Shown here one piece after another: positions 1 to 7,692 of a stretch of 64,000 nt of DNA (its first letter is position 1; each line of letters begins with the position of its first letter). The notes under the pieces are model-generated. The model saw only the letters and a program-made list of their open reading frames with translations. It had not been told where the DNA came from and searched no databases. A program made the position numbers and the translations under genes. The DNA lies in NCBI GenBank assembly GCA_011620345.1, contig WOZJ01000050.1:82343-146342 (forward strand). The letters are read 5' to 3'. The DNA comes from Nitrospirota bacterium (GTDB lineage: Bacteria > UBA2233).

Positions 1-92
1 TGTTCGGACAAATCGACATCCACCCAGCCCGTAAAGCGGTTCTCTAGGTTCCAGGTGCTCTGTCCATGCCTTAGGAGAACCAAGCGGTACAT
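1..92 (-). CDS. gpmA: 2,3-bisphosphoglycerate-dependent phosphoglycerate mutase, 3' part cut off by the window edge
   Basis: Only the first 30 codons are inside the window. They read [15 protein letters not shown] followed by an [12 protein letters not shown] stretch, which is the N-terminus of the histidine-phosphatase type phosphoglycerate mutase. The RHG at residues 8-10 holds the catalytic histidine that carries the phosphate while 3-phosphoglycerate and 2-phosphoglycerate are interconverted. A purine-rich GGGGGG ribosome site lies just upstream of the ATG at 92. The gene follows the PfkB-family kinase by 23 bases on the same strand, so the two glycolytic genes probably share a transcript. 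A related histidine phosphatase cannot be fully excluded without the C-terminus, but the TGW-V-D-LS pattern favours GpmA. Confidence 0.85.
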   Translation of the reverse strand, partial: MYRLVLLRHGQSTWNLENRFTGWVDVDLSE

Positions 93-115
93 TTCTGCCC
101 CCCTTTTATCGCACT

Positions 116-1039
116 TTATAGAGGCTTAATTTCAACCTTTGACAGGATTTCAAGGAACGCTTCTTGCGTGCAGATGGCCGTTCCTGGCATGAGCGTGGTG
201 GCCGTCCCCGCAGCGACGGCACATTTGAGCGCCCAGGTAGGATCCTTTTTTTGCCGGAATCCATGAAGGAACCCCGCCACGAAAGAATCTCCGGCCCCGA
301 CGGTGTTTTTTGCCTGAACCTTCGGAGGAACGGCCAAAAGTCTAAGGTCGTTTTTGACGAGCAGCGCGCCCTTGCCGCCAAGCGAAACGAGCACCCAGGG
401 AATCCCTCTTTCGAGGACATCCATGGCCGCTTGCAGGGTCTCATTTAAATTGGTGAGCTCTTTGCCCACAAGCCCAGCCAGCTCGTGCTCGTTTGGCTTG
501 ATCGCATCGGGAAGGCCCTCAACCCCCGCCTTTAGCGCCTCGCCGTCGGCATCTAGGAATACCATTGCACCCTTGGACTTGGCTAGCGCCACAACCTGCC
601 TGTAAACAACGGGGTGAACTCCAGCGGGGAGGCTACCGCTGATGGCAAGGAATTCTATATCTTTAAGATTTTCGATTCTTCGGATGAGACGCATGAGCTC
701 GTAAGGGTGAACCTTCGGGCCTTTGGCGTTGAAGATGACTTGCCTGTGGTCGCCTTGTTCATTGACGATGATGTTCGTCCGGGTTTCACCAGAAATTCTA
801 ACGAAGCTGCAAGAAACCCCCGCGTTCAATAGCTGTCCTTCGAGCTCTTCGCCAGCGAACCCACCGACGAACCCCAACGCCATGTTTGGCGTGCCGAGCG
901 AGGTGAGCACCTTCGAGACGTCGATCCCTTTTCCCGCGGCGTAACGCTCTTCGTGGACAACCCGGTTGGCCGTGTCGAGGTAAACCTCTTTGACCCATAG
1001 GGCCCGATCAAGCGCGGGGTTGAGGGTCAGCGTGTATAT
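116..1039 (-). CDS. PfkB-family sugar-phosphate kinase (6-phosphofructokinase 2 / 1-phosphofructokinase type), start codon non-standard
   Basis: The protein phosphorylates a sugar phosphate with ATP, most likely fructose 6-phosphate or fructose 1-phosphate. It opens with [12 protein letters not shown], as family members do, has the glycine-rich [12 protein letters not shown] motif near residue 34-45, a PNEHELAGL motif, and the C-terminal [13 protein letters not shown] signature with the catalytic Asp. About 307 residues are expected, the usual length. The family N-terminus is encoded up to about 1039, but no in-frame ATG, GTG or TTG exists there: the codons are GTT (1042-1040) and ATA (1039-1037). 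An AGGGGA ribosome site sits 7 bases before the GTT. The first ordinary start, GTG at 910, would delete the glycine-rich motif. A rare start codon or a one-base sequence error are the two explanations. The gene leads into gpmA. Confidence 0.8.
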   Translation of the reverse strand: MYTLTLNPALDRALWVKEVYLDTANRVVHEERYAAGKGIDVSKVLTSLGTPNMALGFVGGFAGEELEGQLLNAGVSCSFVRISGETRTNIIVNEQGDHRQVIFNAKGPKVHPYELMRLIRRIENLKDIEFLAISGSLPAGVHPVVYRQVVALAKSKGAMVFLDADGEALKAGVEGLPDAIKPNEHELAGLVGKELTNLNETLQAAMDVLERGIPWVLVSLGGKGALLVKNDLRLLAVPPKVQAKNTVGAGDSFVAGFLHGFRQKKDPTWALKCAVAAGTATTLMPGTAICTQEAFLEILSKVEIKPL

Positions 1040-1081
1040 AACGGCCCGATCCCCTTTGGATGTTTCTATTTGCGCACTTTT

Positions 1082-1110
1082 ATTATATAGGGTACTCCAG
1101 GCTCTGGTTG
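1082..1110 (-). promoter_or_regulatory. Candidate promoter of the PfkB-family kinase gene
   Basis: On the minus strand a perfect TATAAT (1087-1082) lies between the CoA-transferase stop and the kinase gene. The -35 region is poor (CAACCA or TTCAAC at 17-19 bases). Transcription would start near 1075, leaving a leader of about 33 bases before the GTT/ATA start region. Confidence 0.4.
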
Positions 1111-1133
1111 AAGTGCAAGCGTTCGCCAGGCCC

Positions 1134-2654
1134 TTAAACGGCCTGGGTCATGCTTTCTGGAAGGGCAGGAAGCATTTGGCCCCTCCTTTGGTAGCGCACG
1201 TGGAATGATAGCGCTTCTTCTAAGATATGGGGGGTATGCCCTCCTCGTTTGAGTGCATCCTTGCAGTAGTCTTTGAGGATCTCACGATAGCTTGGGTGTG
1301 CGCAGTGCTCGACAATCAACGGCGCCCTTTCTCTGGGGGCAAGCCCCCTTAAATCGGCAAGCCCCTGCTCGGTGATCAGGATGTCCACGTCATGCTCTGG
1401 ATGGTCGACGTGGGCCACCATCGGAACGATGCAGGATATTTTCCCCTCCTTAACGATTGAAGGGGTAACAAATATAGACAGGTGGCTGTTGCGGGCAAAA
1501 TCCCCCGACCCCCCTATCCCGTTCATCATGTGCGTGCCCATGATGTGGGTCGAGTTGATGTTGCCGTAGATGTCCGCCTCGATGGCTGCATTGATGGCCA
1601 CGATCCCTAGCCTTCGAACCACCTCCGGGTGGTTGGAAATCTCTTGAGGTCTTAGAATAAGTTTATCCCGGTAGCGTCCAATATTGGCCATGATTTCCCT
1701 GTGGGCCTTGGCCGAGAGCGTGATCGAGGTGCACGAGGCAAAGGACATCTTTCCGGCATCGATCAGCATGAACACGGCATCCTGCAGCACTTCGGAATAC
1801 ATCTTGAGGTTCTCGAAATCTGAGCCTATAAACCCTTCCAAGACAGCGTTTGCCGTGGCACCGATTCCTGCCTGCAGCGGCGGGAGTTGTTTGCTGAGTC
1901 TTCCTTTTTTCACCTCGTGCTTGAGGAAATCGATCAACTGGACTGCGATCGCTTCGGTCGCCCCGTCGGGCGGTAAGATGCGTGCCTCCGAATCGGGCTT
2001 GTTGGTAATGACGATGCCTACAATCTTCGAGGGGTCTACGGGGATGGCCGAAACCCCCACCCTGTCTTCGGGGTGGACGATTGGGATTGGTTCCCTGTAG
2101 GGCCTTCTTGCTGGGATATAAATGTCGTGGACGCCCTGGAGAGCATCGGGTTGGGCCAGGTTGATCTCTAGCAGAATCTTGTCGGCGAACAGCGCGTAAG
2201 AGGCAGAATTCCCAACCGAGGTTGTCGGTACGAGCCCCCCGTCCTCCTCGATGGCCAAAACCTCCAAAAGGGCAACGTCCACCTTGGGCAATTGCCTGGA
2301 GCGCAACAGCTCGACGGTTTTAGAGAGGTGTTGGTCGATGAACATCACCTCTCCTGCGTTGATCGCCTCCCTAAGCATACCATCCGACATAAAAGGAAGC
2401 CGTCTTGCGATGACTCCGGCCTCCGTGAGCGGAGAGTCGCAGTCTTCCCCCGTCGAGGCGCCCGTCATCAGCGTAATCTTGAACGGCTCTTCTTTGGCAC
2501 GCTCTGCAAGTGCCCTTGGAATCGCCTTAACATCGCCCGCCCGCGTAAACCCGCTCATTCCGACAACCATCCCGTCTTGGATGAACGAGGCTGCCTCCTC
2601 GGCGTTCATAACCTTCCCCAAAAGTGACTTGCACCTTAATCTATCGCGGTACAC
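1134..2654 (-). CDS. Acetyl-CoA hydrolase/transferase family protein, probably succinyl-CoA:acetate (or propionate) CoA-transferase
   Basis: At 506 residues this is a full-length member of the class I CoA-transferases that resemble AarC, Cat1 and YgfH. It moves coenzyme A between succinate and acetate or propionate. Evidence includes the N-terminal RLRCKSLLGKVMNAEEAA, the MSGFTRAGD loop, the MYSEVLQD stretch near residue 285 that carries the catalytic glutamate, and the NGIGGSGDFARNSHLSIF signature near residue 385. The GTG at 2654 is chosen because family proteins begin at exactly this point (MYRDRL) and GGAGG/AGAGG lies just upstream. Acetyl-CoA synthetase and two 2-oxoacid:ferredoxin oxidoreductases lie nearby, so it may link acetate activation to a reductive or oxidative TCA route. 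The exact acyl substrates cannot be read from sequence. Confidence 0.85.
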   Translation of the reverse strand: MYRDRLRCKSLLGKVMNAEEAASFIQDGMVVGMSGFTRAGDVKAIPRALAERAKEEPFKITLMTGASTGEDCDSPLTEAGVIARRLPFMSDGMLREAINAGEVMFIDQHLSKTVELLRSRQLPKVDVALLEVLAIEEDGGLVPTTSVGNSASYALFADKILLEINLAQPDALQGVHDIYIPARRPYREPIPIVHPEDRVGVSAIPVDPSKIVGIVITNKPDSEARILPPDGATEAIAVQLIDFLKHEVKKGRLSKQLPPLQAGIGATANAVLEGFIGSDFENLKMYSEVLQDAVFMLIDAGKMSFASCTSITLSAKAHREIMANIGRYRDKLILRPQEISNHPEVVRRLGIVAINAAIEADIYGNINSTHIMGTHMMNGIGGSGDFARNSHLSIFVTPSIVKEGKISCIVPMVAHVDHPEHDVDILITEQGLADLRGLAPRERAPLIVEHCAHPSYREILKDYCKDALKRGGHTPHILEEALSFHVRYQRRGQMLPALPESMTQAV

Positions 2655-2849
2655 CCTCTAAGCCTCCAGAAAATAAAAAAACATACATTTATAAAATCAA
2701 ACATATTTGTGTAATCGTCTTTCTAGAATTGTAGCTTATAATGAGAAGAAGTATCAACCCATAACGTATTTTCCACGAAAAGGCCGCAGTCATACTGAAA
2801 GACCAAATGCAAAGCTCGAAGTTTTACCAAAATAAGGTTCGGGAGAGTC

Positions 2850-3395
2850 CTACGAGGGGGAGCCTGGGTGGAGCTCGTTCAGGGCATGTTCGAAGACGGT
2901 CTTCGACACTTTGTCTATCAGGACAAACCGTACAATCCTAATGGACCGGAGCTTTTTTGCCTCCTTAAGGATTGTTGCGAGCGCCACACGAGCCGCTTCC
3001 TCCATAGGGTAGCCGAACGCACCCGTCGATACGGCCGGGAAGGCGATGGAGCGCAATCCTTTCTCCTCGGCTAGCTTAAGAGCATTTGCGTAGCAATCGG
3101 CAAGGAGATTTTGAGGCTGGTTGTCCACCCCATAAACAGGCCCTAGGCAGTGGATGACCCATGGGTTTGGCAGGTTGAACCCTGGTGTGATAACGGCATC
3201 GCCCGGTTCGATCGGAGCAAGCGGCCCGCAGGCTTTTTCGAGGCTGGGCCCCGCGGCGCGGTGAATGGCCCCTGCTACGCCTCCGCCGGGTTTGAGCTTC
3301 GCGTTGGCCGCGTTGACGATCGCATCAATCCCTTCTTGCTGTGCGATATCCCCCGTCACGATTTCCAGCGTAATCGGTCCTAGCGCTCTCCCCAT
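2850..3395 (-). CDS. Macro-domain protein, ADP-ribose / O-acetyl-ADP-ribose deacetylase type
   Basis: This 181-residue cytoplasmic protein is a single macro domain. It shows VTGDIAQQEGIDAIVNAAN near residue 14-32, the GGGVAGAIHRAAG loop, and PAVSTGAFGYP near residue 119, which together bind ADP-ribose. Bacterial YmdB-like members hydrolyse O-acetyl-ADP-ribose or remove ADP-ribose from proteins. It stands alone, divergent from the uracil phosphoribosyltransferase gene with a 169-base gap, so its context adds little. No partner NAD-dependent deacylase or ADP-ribosyltransferase is visible here. Confidence 0.9.
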   Translation of the reverse strand: MGRALGPITLEIVTGDIAQQEGIDAIVNAANAKLKPGGGVAGAIHRAAGPSLEKACGPLAPIEPGDAVITPGFNLPNPWVIHCLGPVYGVDNQPQNLLADCYANALKLAEEKGLRSIAFPAVSTGAFGYPMEEAARVALATILKEAKKLRSIRIVRFVLIDKVSKTVFEHALNELHPGSPS

Positions 3396-3490
3396 CTGTC
3401 TTCCTTATTCTGTAGTCGGTAGCAGGGGAATCGTGAAGGAGGGCTCTAACGGCCCTAGGCATGGGTTATCCGTGCTTGACAAACGATACT

Positions 3491-3518
3491 TTGACTCTAT
3501 CGGCCATTCAAGTATAGT
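3491..3518 (+). promoter_or_regulatory. Candidate promoter of upp
   Basis: TTGACT (3491-3496) and TATAGT (3513-3518) are separated by 16 bases, and the ATG of upp follows 46 bases later. A second TTGACA at 3476-3481 has no matching -10. Confidence 0.55.
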
Positions 3519-3564
3519 ACCTCTAAATTGTTTACAAACGGCCTTCGGCCAAAGAGGAGGACGA

Positions 3565-4200
3565 ATGAATGTGAACGTTCTCGATACGGCCCTTATCCAG
3601 CACGAGCTTAGTATACTTCGTGATTCAAGCACGGGTGGAATTGCCTTCAGGAAGGGCCTTCAGCACCTAGGCCGCTATTTTGCCTACGAGATTTCTAAAA
3701 GTTTTCCAAGAATTAAGCGTCCCATAGCTACTCCGCTGGACACAGCAGTTGGGTTGTTTATCGAGGGGCTGGGCAGAATCGTTATCGTGAACGTCCTAAG
3801 GGCGGCCATTCCGCTTGTCGAAGGGCTCTTGAGCGTGTTCTTCGAGGCTAGAGTGGGCATTATCAGCGCCTTTCGCGGTGAAGCTCCTCCGTTTCCCGTT
3901 CAAATCGATTACGTGCGTGTTCCCAAGATCGAGCCCGAAGATACGCTCATCGTGGCCGACCCGATGGTGGCAACCGGCTCGACGATAACGGGCGTCCTAA
4001 AAGTACTCGAGCGTTACGGGGCTCCGAAACGTACCATTCTGGCTTGCATTTTGACGACGCCCGTCGCTTTAGACCGCCTAGAGCGGGCGTTCCCGGGCCT
4101 TAATGTCTACACATCGGGCATTGATAATTCGCTGAACGATCAAGGCTATATCGTGCCCGGGCTAGGAGATGCAGGAGATAGGGCATTCTTGACCCTATGA
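3565..4200 (+). CDS. upp: Uracil phosphoribosyltransferase
   Basis: The enzyme joins uracil to phosphoribosyl pyrophosphate to give UMP, salvaging the base. The 211 residues match the family length. Visible marks are HELSILRDSSTG near the start, the VLRAAIPLVEGLL stretch, the PRPP-binding IVADPMVATGSTITG near residue 130, and the C-terminal GLGDAGDRAF that contacts uracil. The reading frame stays open upstream to 3265, but the ATG at 3565 is preceded by AGAGGAGG and matches the family start, so the longer form is not real. A good promoter precedes it. No uracil permease follows; the next gene is a secreted hydrolase after a 347-base gap. Confidence 0.93.
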   Translation: MNVNVLDTALIQHELSILRDSSTGGIAFRKGLQHLGRYFAYEISKSFPRIKRPIATPLDTAVGLFIEGLGRIVIVNVLRAAIPLVEGLLSVFFEARVGIISAFRGEAPPFPVQIDYVRVPKIEPEDTLIVADPMVATGSTITGVLKVLERYGAPKRTILACILTTPVALDRLERAFPGLNVYTSGIDNSLNDQGYIVPGLGDAGDRAFLTL

Positions 4201-4547
4201 TTCATTGCTTGGCCGAACGACGGGGAGGTCTCGTCGGATACTGAAGAGGCGGGTCTATCCACTGTTCGTATCACGATCGCCATTGAGAGTGTTGCAGTTG
4301 ACGAGCGTGCGTATCCTTGCGGCCGGGATCACGCCAGCGCTTGCAAGAAACCTTGTTTACACGAGGGTGTTTTCTAAAAATATCCAAACGTTTACGACGC
4401 TCTAGCAGGCCCTTCGGGCCATGATTGCCCATACTCGAGAATCTTAGAGTACACCGTACAAAAACAACAGCTTGACTTTATACTTCTCTCATGCTACCTC
4501 TATCAATAGATTTTATTAAAATAAATCTAACGTTTTATGGAGGAAGC
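4201..4547 (+). other. Intergenic region between upp and the secreted hydrolase gene
   Basis: I see no convincing gene here. A 66-codon open frame at 4205-4405 has no ribosome site and an Arg-rich, family-less product. A small hairpin GGCCC-TTC-GGGCC (4408-4420) lacks a T-tract, so it is at best a weak terminator of upp. The last 75 bases are AT-rich and hold the promoter and ribosome site of the next gene. Confidence 0.5.
4472..4500 (+). promoter_or_regulatory. Candidate promoter of the secreted hydrolase gene
   Basis: TTGACT (4472-4477), a 17-base spacer and TACCTC (4495-4500) with an extended TGC just before it. The -10 hexamer is poor, but the TGC extension recurs at other promoters in this window. 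Confidence 0.35.
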
Positions 4548-6215
4548 ATGGGGAGGCTTAGGTTTCTTTGGGGGTTCTTTGCGTTTATGTTTGCATTCTC
4601 GTATTTTGGGTCACTGGCTGAGGTTTTCGCCTTGGGCCCTCTCATGCAAGGAGTAGCTTCGAGTGCCTTTAACGCCCTGCCAGGAACGCTCTCGGTACCA
4701 GGGCTCCATTTCGAGACAAAGACGTTTACCGTCAAAGCGCTGGATGGCGCGGAACTTCCAGGGCACGTACTGGTTCCAAAAAACGTTTCTCCAGGTCAAC
4801 GCTTGCCCGTGATTTTATTCGTCCATTCTTGGCTGTTAAACCAGATCGAGTACGTTACCCAAGAGGTACAATTTGCGAGCAAGGGCTACATCGTAGGTAG
4901 CTACGATTGCAGGGGCTGGTATGCCGGTCAGGGCAAAATTCAGGTGACTGGTCCCGCCGAGATGGACGATTTAAGCCGCGTGCTCGATCATATCTTAAGC
5001 ATTCCGTCGGCGGACTCCGGCAATGTTGGAGTGGTGGGTATTTCCTACGGCGGCGGCCATGCCCTGCTGGCCCCGGCCTTCGATGAACGCGTTAAAGTCG
5101 TGTACAGCATGAGCGGCTGGGCCGACCTTCAAGACGCTCTTGTTCCCTACGATTCGGGCAAGGGGCTGTGGGATTTGATGCTCGTGGGCTCTGCCCAGAT
5201 GATCGCAAACCCTGATCCGATGCTTTGGGGATGGATATCCTCTTTCCTTACCGGCGGGCCCAGCGAGCGCGATGCGACCAAGGATGACTTACGCCGCCGT
5301 TCGGCCAAGACGTACGTGGACAAGATTAACGCCAAGGGAACGCCCGTTTACATTCAGAACAACATCAACGATGATTTGTTCACCTCCAGGCAGATGGTTG
5401 ATTTTTTTTCAAGCCTAAACGTTCCCAAAAAACTGGCATTTTTAAACGGCGTACACGCGACTGGCGAGGCGCCGGGGCTGCTTTTTATGTCTAGCTTTGC
5501 CTGGAATCAGGCCCATAAATGGTTCGATTACTGGCTTAAGGGCGTTCCAACGGGCATCATGGAAGAGCCTGATGTGCACGTGTACACCAAATGGAACGAT
5601 TCCTTAGCAGCGTTCGATGACCTTCCGCTCAACGATTCAGCGATGAATATGGTCGTGAGCGATGAGGGGCTCCGAGAGGGGAGGGCCGCTTCAAGCAAAA
5701 CCTACAGACTCGAGAATCGTGTGGGCATCTCGGATACGAACTCCGGCATTTTTATGACTACGCCGCTTATGTACTCGTATTTTGGCCTGCCCGTAACACA
5801 AGGGCCGAAGGTCGCGGGGAATTCGATCGACTGGGATACGATCGCGTTTTCTACCCCTGTTACGTTCATGGGAATTCCAGAAGTCAAGGTGAACGTCAGG
5901 ACGGATTCAGAAACCTTTCAGGTAAACGCCTTTCTTTGGGATGTTGACCCCTCTGGTAGGGCGAGCATGCTTTTGCACGAGGCATACACCAAGTTTGAGG
6001 CGACACCCGGATCGGTCTATCCCGTTGACATCAGAATGAACCTTTTAGCCCAAAAACTAGGGGCAGGCCATAAACTGCGCCTAACGCTTAGCACCTCAGA
6101 CCCGGCCTTTGCCTTGAGCGTCCTTCAACCATTCACGCTAGAGGTCCTTTCCGGTCAAGATGGACCCATTAGCTTAACGCTACCCGTAATGGGCGGACAA
6201 AGGAGCGCGCAATGA
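4548..6215 (+). CDS. Secreted alpha/beta hydrolase of the CocE/NonD, X-Pro dipeptidyl-peptidase-like family
   Basis: The 555-residue protein starts with a signal peptide or membrane anchor (residues 1-28, LWGFFAFMFAFSYFGSLA). The hydrolase domain follows, with SYDCRGWY near residue 118 and the nucleophile elbow GISYGGG, Ser 166. The region from about 360 to the end matches the beta-sandwich C-terminal domain of X-Pro dipeptidyl-peptidases and cocaine-esterase relatives (SIDWDTIAFSTPVTFMGIPE). The ATG at 4548 has GGAGG 5-10 bases upstream; an in-frame ATG at 4491 lies in the promoter region and is rejected. It probably hydrolyses esters or amides outside the cytoplasm; the substrate is unknown. 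The end overlaps a 60-codon gene by 4 bases. Confidence 0.85.
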   Translation: MGRLRFLWGFFAFMFAFSYFGSLAEVFALGPLMQGVASSAFNALPGTLSVPGLHFETKTFTVKALDGAELPGHVLVPKNVSPGQRLPVILFVHSWLLNQIEYVTQEVQFASKGYIVGSYDCRGWYAGQGKIQVTGPAEMDDLSRVLDHILSIPSADSGNVGVVGISYGGGHALLAPAFDERVKVVYSMSGWADLQDALVPYDSGKGLWDLMLVGSAQMIANPDPMLWGWISSFLTGGPSERDATKDDLRRRSAKTYVDKINAKGTPVYIQNNINDDLFTSRQMVDFFSSLNVPKKLAFLNGVHATGEAPGLLFMSSFAWNQAHKWFDYWLKGVPTGIMEEPDVHVYTKWNDSLAAFDDLPLNDSAMNMVVSDEGLREGRAASSKTYRLENRVGISDTNSGIFMTTPLMYSYFGLPVTQGPKVAGNSIDWDTIAFSTPVTFMGIPEVKVNVRTDSETFQVNAFLWDVDPSGRASMLLHEAYTKFEATPGSVYPVDIRMNLLAQKLGAGHKLRLTLSTSDPAFALSVLQPFTLEVLSGQDGPISLTLPVMGGQRSAQ

Positions 6216-6394
6216 ACCTAACGCTTACGTTCCTCGACCCCGTGAAGGCATTGATCGAGATGGTGTTCGGTTCCCTTGGGACGGTGATGGTCCCAAGCGC
6301 GCCTGCATTCTCTTCGGTGTATACGCTTATGGGGCCGGTTATGCTAGGCCTCCAGCTGGGCCTAGGCCAAATCCTCTCGATGCTCGGGCTGTAA
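6212..6394 (+). CDS. Small hydrophobic membrane peptide coupled to the secreted hydrolase
   Basis: I do not recognise this 60-residue product. It is strongly hydrophobic: residues 3-28 and 35-60 (PVMLGLQLGLGQILSMLGL at the end) could each enter or cross a membrane, and it has almost no charge. Its ATG overlaps the hydrolase stop in an ATGA arrangement, AAGGAG lies 9 bases upstream inside the hydrolase gene, and a perfect terminator follows 18 bases after its stop. These three points make it a genuine, translationally coupled gene. It may anchor or help export the hydrolase, but that is a guess from position. Confidence 0.6.
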   Translation: MNLTLTFLDPVKALIEMVFGSLGTVMVPSAPAFSSVYTLMGPVMLGLQLGLGQILSMLGL

Positions 6395-6411
6395 GCGGCC
6401 CTTTCAGTTCA

Positions 6412-6446
6412 GATCAAAAAGGGGGCCAAAGGCCCCCTTTTTGATC
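6412..6446. terminator. Strong bidirectional intrinsic terminator
   Basis: A perfect 16-base-pair stem (GATCAAAAAGGGGGCC and its complement) closes on an AAA loop. The stem itself supplies a T-run on either strand. It ends the hydrolase operon on the plus strand; the KorAB operon, coming from the other side, stops 220 bases earlier and may also use it. Confidence 0.9.
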
Positions 6447-6666
6447 TTGGTCTCTGAAGCGCAAGAATAGCCTAATCTTTCAAGCTCCGGGGGGGACAGA
6501 AATGTCCAGCCTATCATTTGACAGTAGATGGCAATAATCCGTTCCCAGCCCTATTAAAGCGAAGCCCAAGGCTTTTCGCCCCGGCAATAGGCCTGCAAAT
6601 GTGGGGAGGAAACCCCGCCATCCTGAATGGGCAACCCCGATCATAGCGATTCTCATATCCAAGCTT

Positions 6667-7692
6667 CTAGTTGATCGTCCAGGTCTCGAGCCCGTCGAAC
6701 AGCGCCATGAAAGAGTTGTCCTTCGCTTTGGCTTTTGCTTTCTTGACTTGACCGTCTAGGATTTCGTCGTAGGCTGGGCTTTGAACGTTTCTAAAAATGC
6801 CCATAGGAACGGGAAATTCCGGGTAGGTCATGCCAGAGACTAGGAAGGCATACGCCGGGTCTTGGAGCCCTGATTTATGAACGAGAAGGCGCTCTTTTGG
6901 GGCCTCAGAGGCGGGGACGACCCTTGGCGACATTTCCTCTGAAATAACGGCATTTTCTTTGTCTTTGCCGAACAGAAGCGGCTGGCCTTCTTCTAGGTAT
7001 AGCAAGTGGTCGGGCCTCGATTCCTTGGAAACGATCGGGTCAAACACAGAGTCGTTAAAGACTACGCAATTCTGCCAAATCTCGATAAAGGCGGAGCCTT
7101 TGTGCAACGCCGCCTCTTTCAAAATAGCCTGGAGGTGCGGTCCGTCGACATCGAACGCCCTCGCCACGAACGTCGCTCCGGCGCCCAAGGCAAGCCGAAG
7201 CGGGGAGAACGGGTAGTCTGGAACTCCGTAGGGGGATGATTTGGTAACCTGCCCCATTTGCGTGGTGGGAGAGTATTGTCCCTTCGTAAGGCCGTATATT
7301 TCGTTGTTGAACATGACGATCTTGAGGTCCAAGTTCCTACGGAGCGCATGGATCAAATGGTTCCCCCCTATGCTCATGGCGTCTCCGTCGCCCGTCATCA
7401 CCCAGACGCTCAACTTTGGGTTTGCAAGCTTCACGCCCGTGGCGACCGCCGGTGCCCTGCCGTGGATGCTGTGGAGCCCGTAGGTGTTCATGTAGTAAGG
7501 GAAACGGCTCGAGCATCCTATCCCCGATACGAAAACAAAGTTCTCTCTGGGGGTGTTCAACTCAGGAAGTATCTTTTGGATGCTTGCCAGGATGGCGTAA
7601 TCTCCGCAGCCGGGACACCACTTCACCTCCCCGCCTGGAATAAGATCTTTTCTCGTGAACTTCGGTATGGATGCCGATTCCTGCATTTTCAT
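6667..7692 (-). CDS. korB: 2-oxoglutarate:ferredoxin oxidoreductase, beta subunit (two-subunit type)
   Basis: This subunit binds thiamine diphosphate and one 4Fe-4S cluster and carries out decarboxylation of a 2-oxoacid, probably 2-oxoglutarate, passing electrons to ferredoxin. The 341 residues show the cluster cysteines in WCPGCGD (26 and 29), SGIGC (60) and a later NCVVFND, and the cofactor motif GDGDAMSIGGNH at 101. It overlaps korA by 4 bases. The family also runs in reverse, fixing CO2 onto succinyl-CoA. A pyruvate-specific role is less likely because pyruvate enzymes are usually fused or carry a separate ferredoxin subunit, but substrate is inferred only. Confidence 0.88.
   Translation of the reverse strand: MKMQESASIPKFTRKDLIPGGEVKWCPGCGDYAILASIQKILPELNTPRENFVFVSGIGCSSRFPYYMNTYGLHSIHGRAPAVATGVKLANPKLSVWVMTGDGDAMSIGGNHLIHALRRNLDLKIVMFNNEIYGLTKGQYSPTTQMGQVTKSSPYGVPDYPFSPLRLALGAGATFVARAFDVDGPHLQAILKEAALHKGSAFIEIWQNCVVFNDSVFDPIVSKESRPDHLLYLEEGQPLLFGKDKENAVISEEMSPRVVPASEAPKERLLVHKSGLQDPAYAFLVSGMTYPEFPVPMGIFRNVQSPAYDEILDGQVKKAKAKAKDNSFMALFDGLETWTIN

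Noticed and set aside
4205-4405. Open frame of 66 codons between upp and the hydrolase gene
   Set aside because: No ribosome site, Arg-rich random-looking product and no link to either neighbour.
4408-4420. Small hairpin after upp as a terminator
   Set aside because: Only five base pairs and no T-run after it.
6480-6662. Open frame of 60 codons on the minus strand after korB
   Set aside because: No ribosome site and no recognisable features; it lies in the tail between korB and the terminator.
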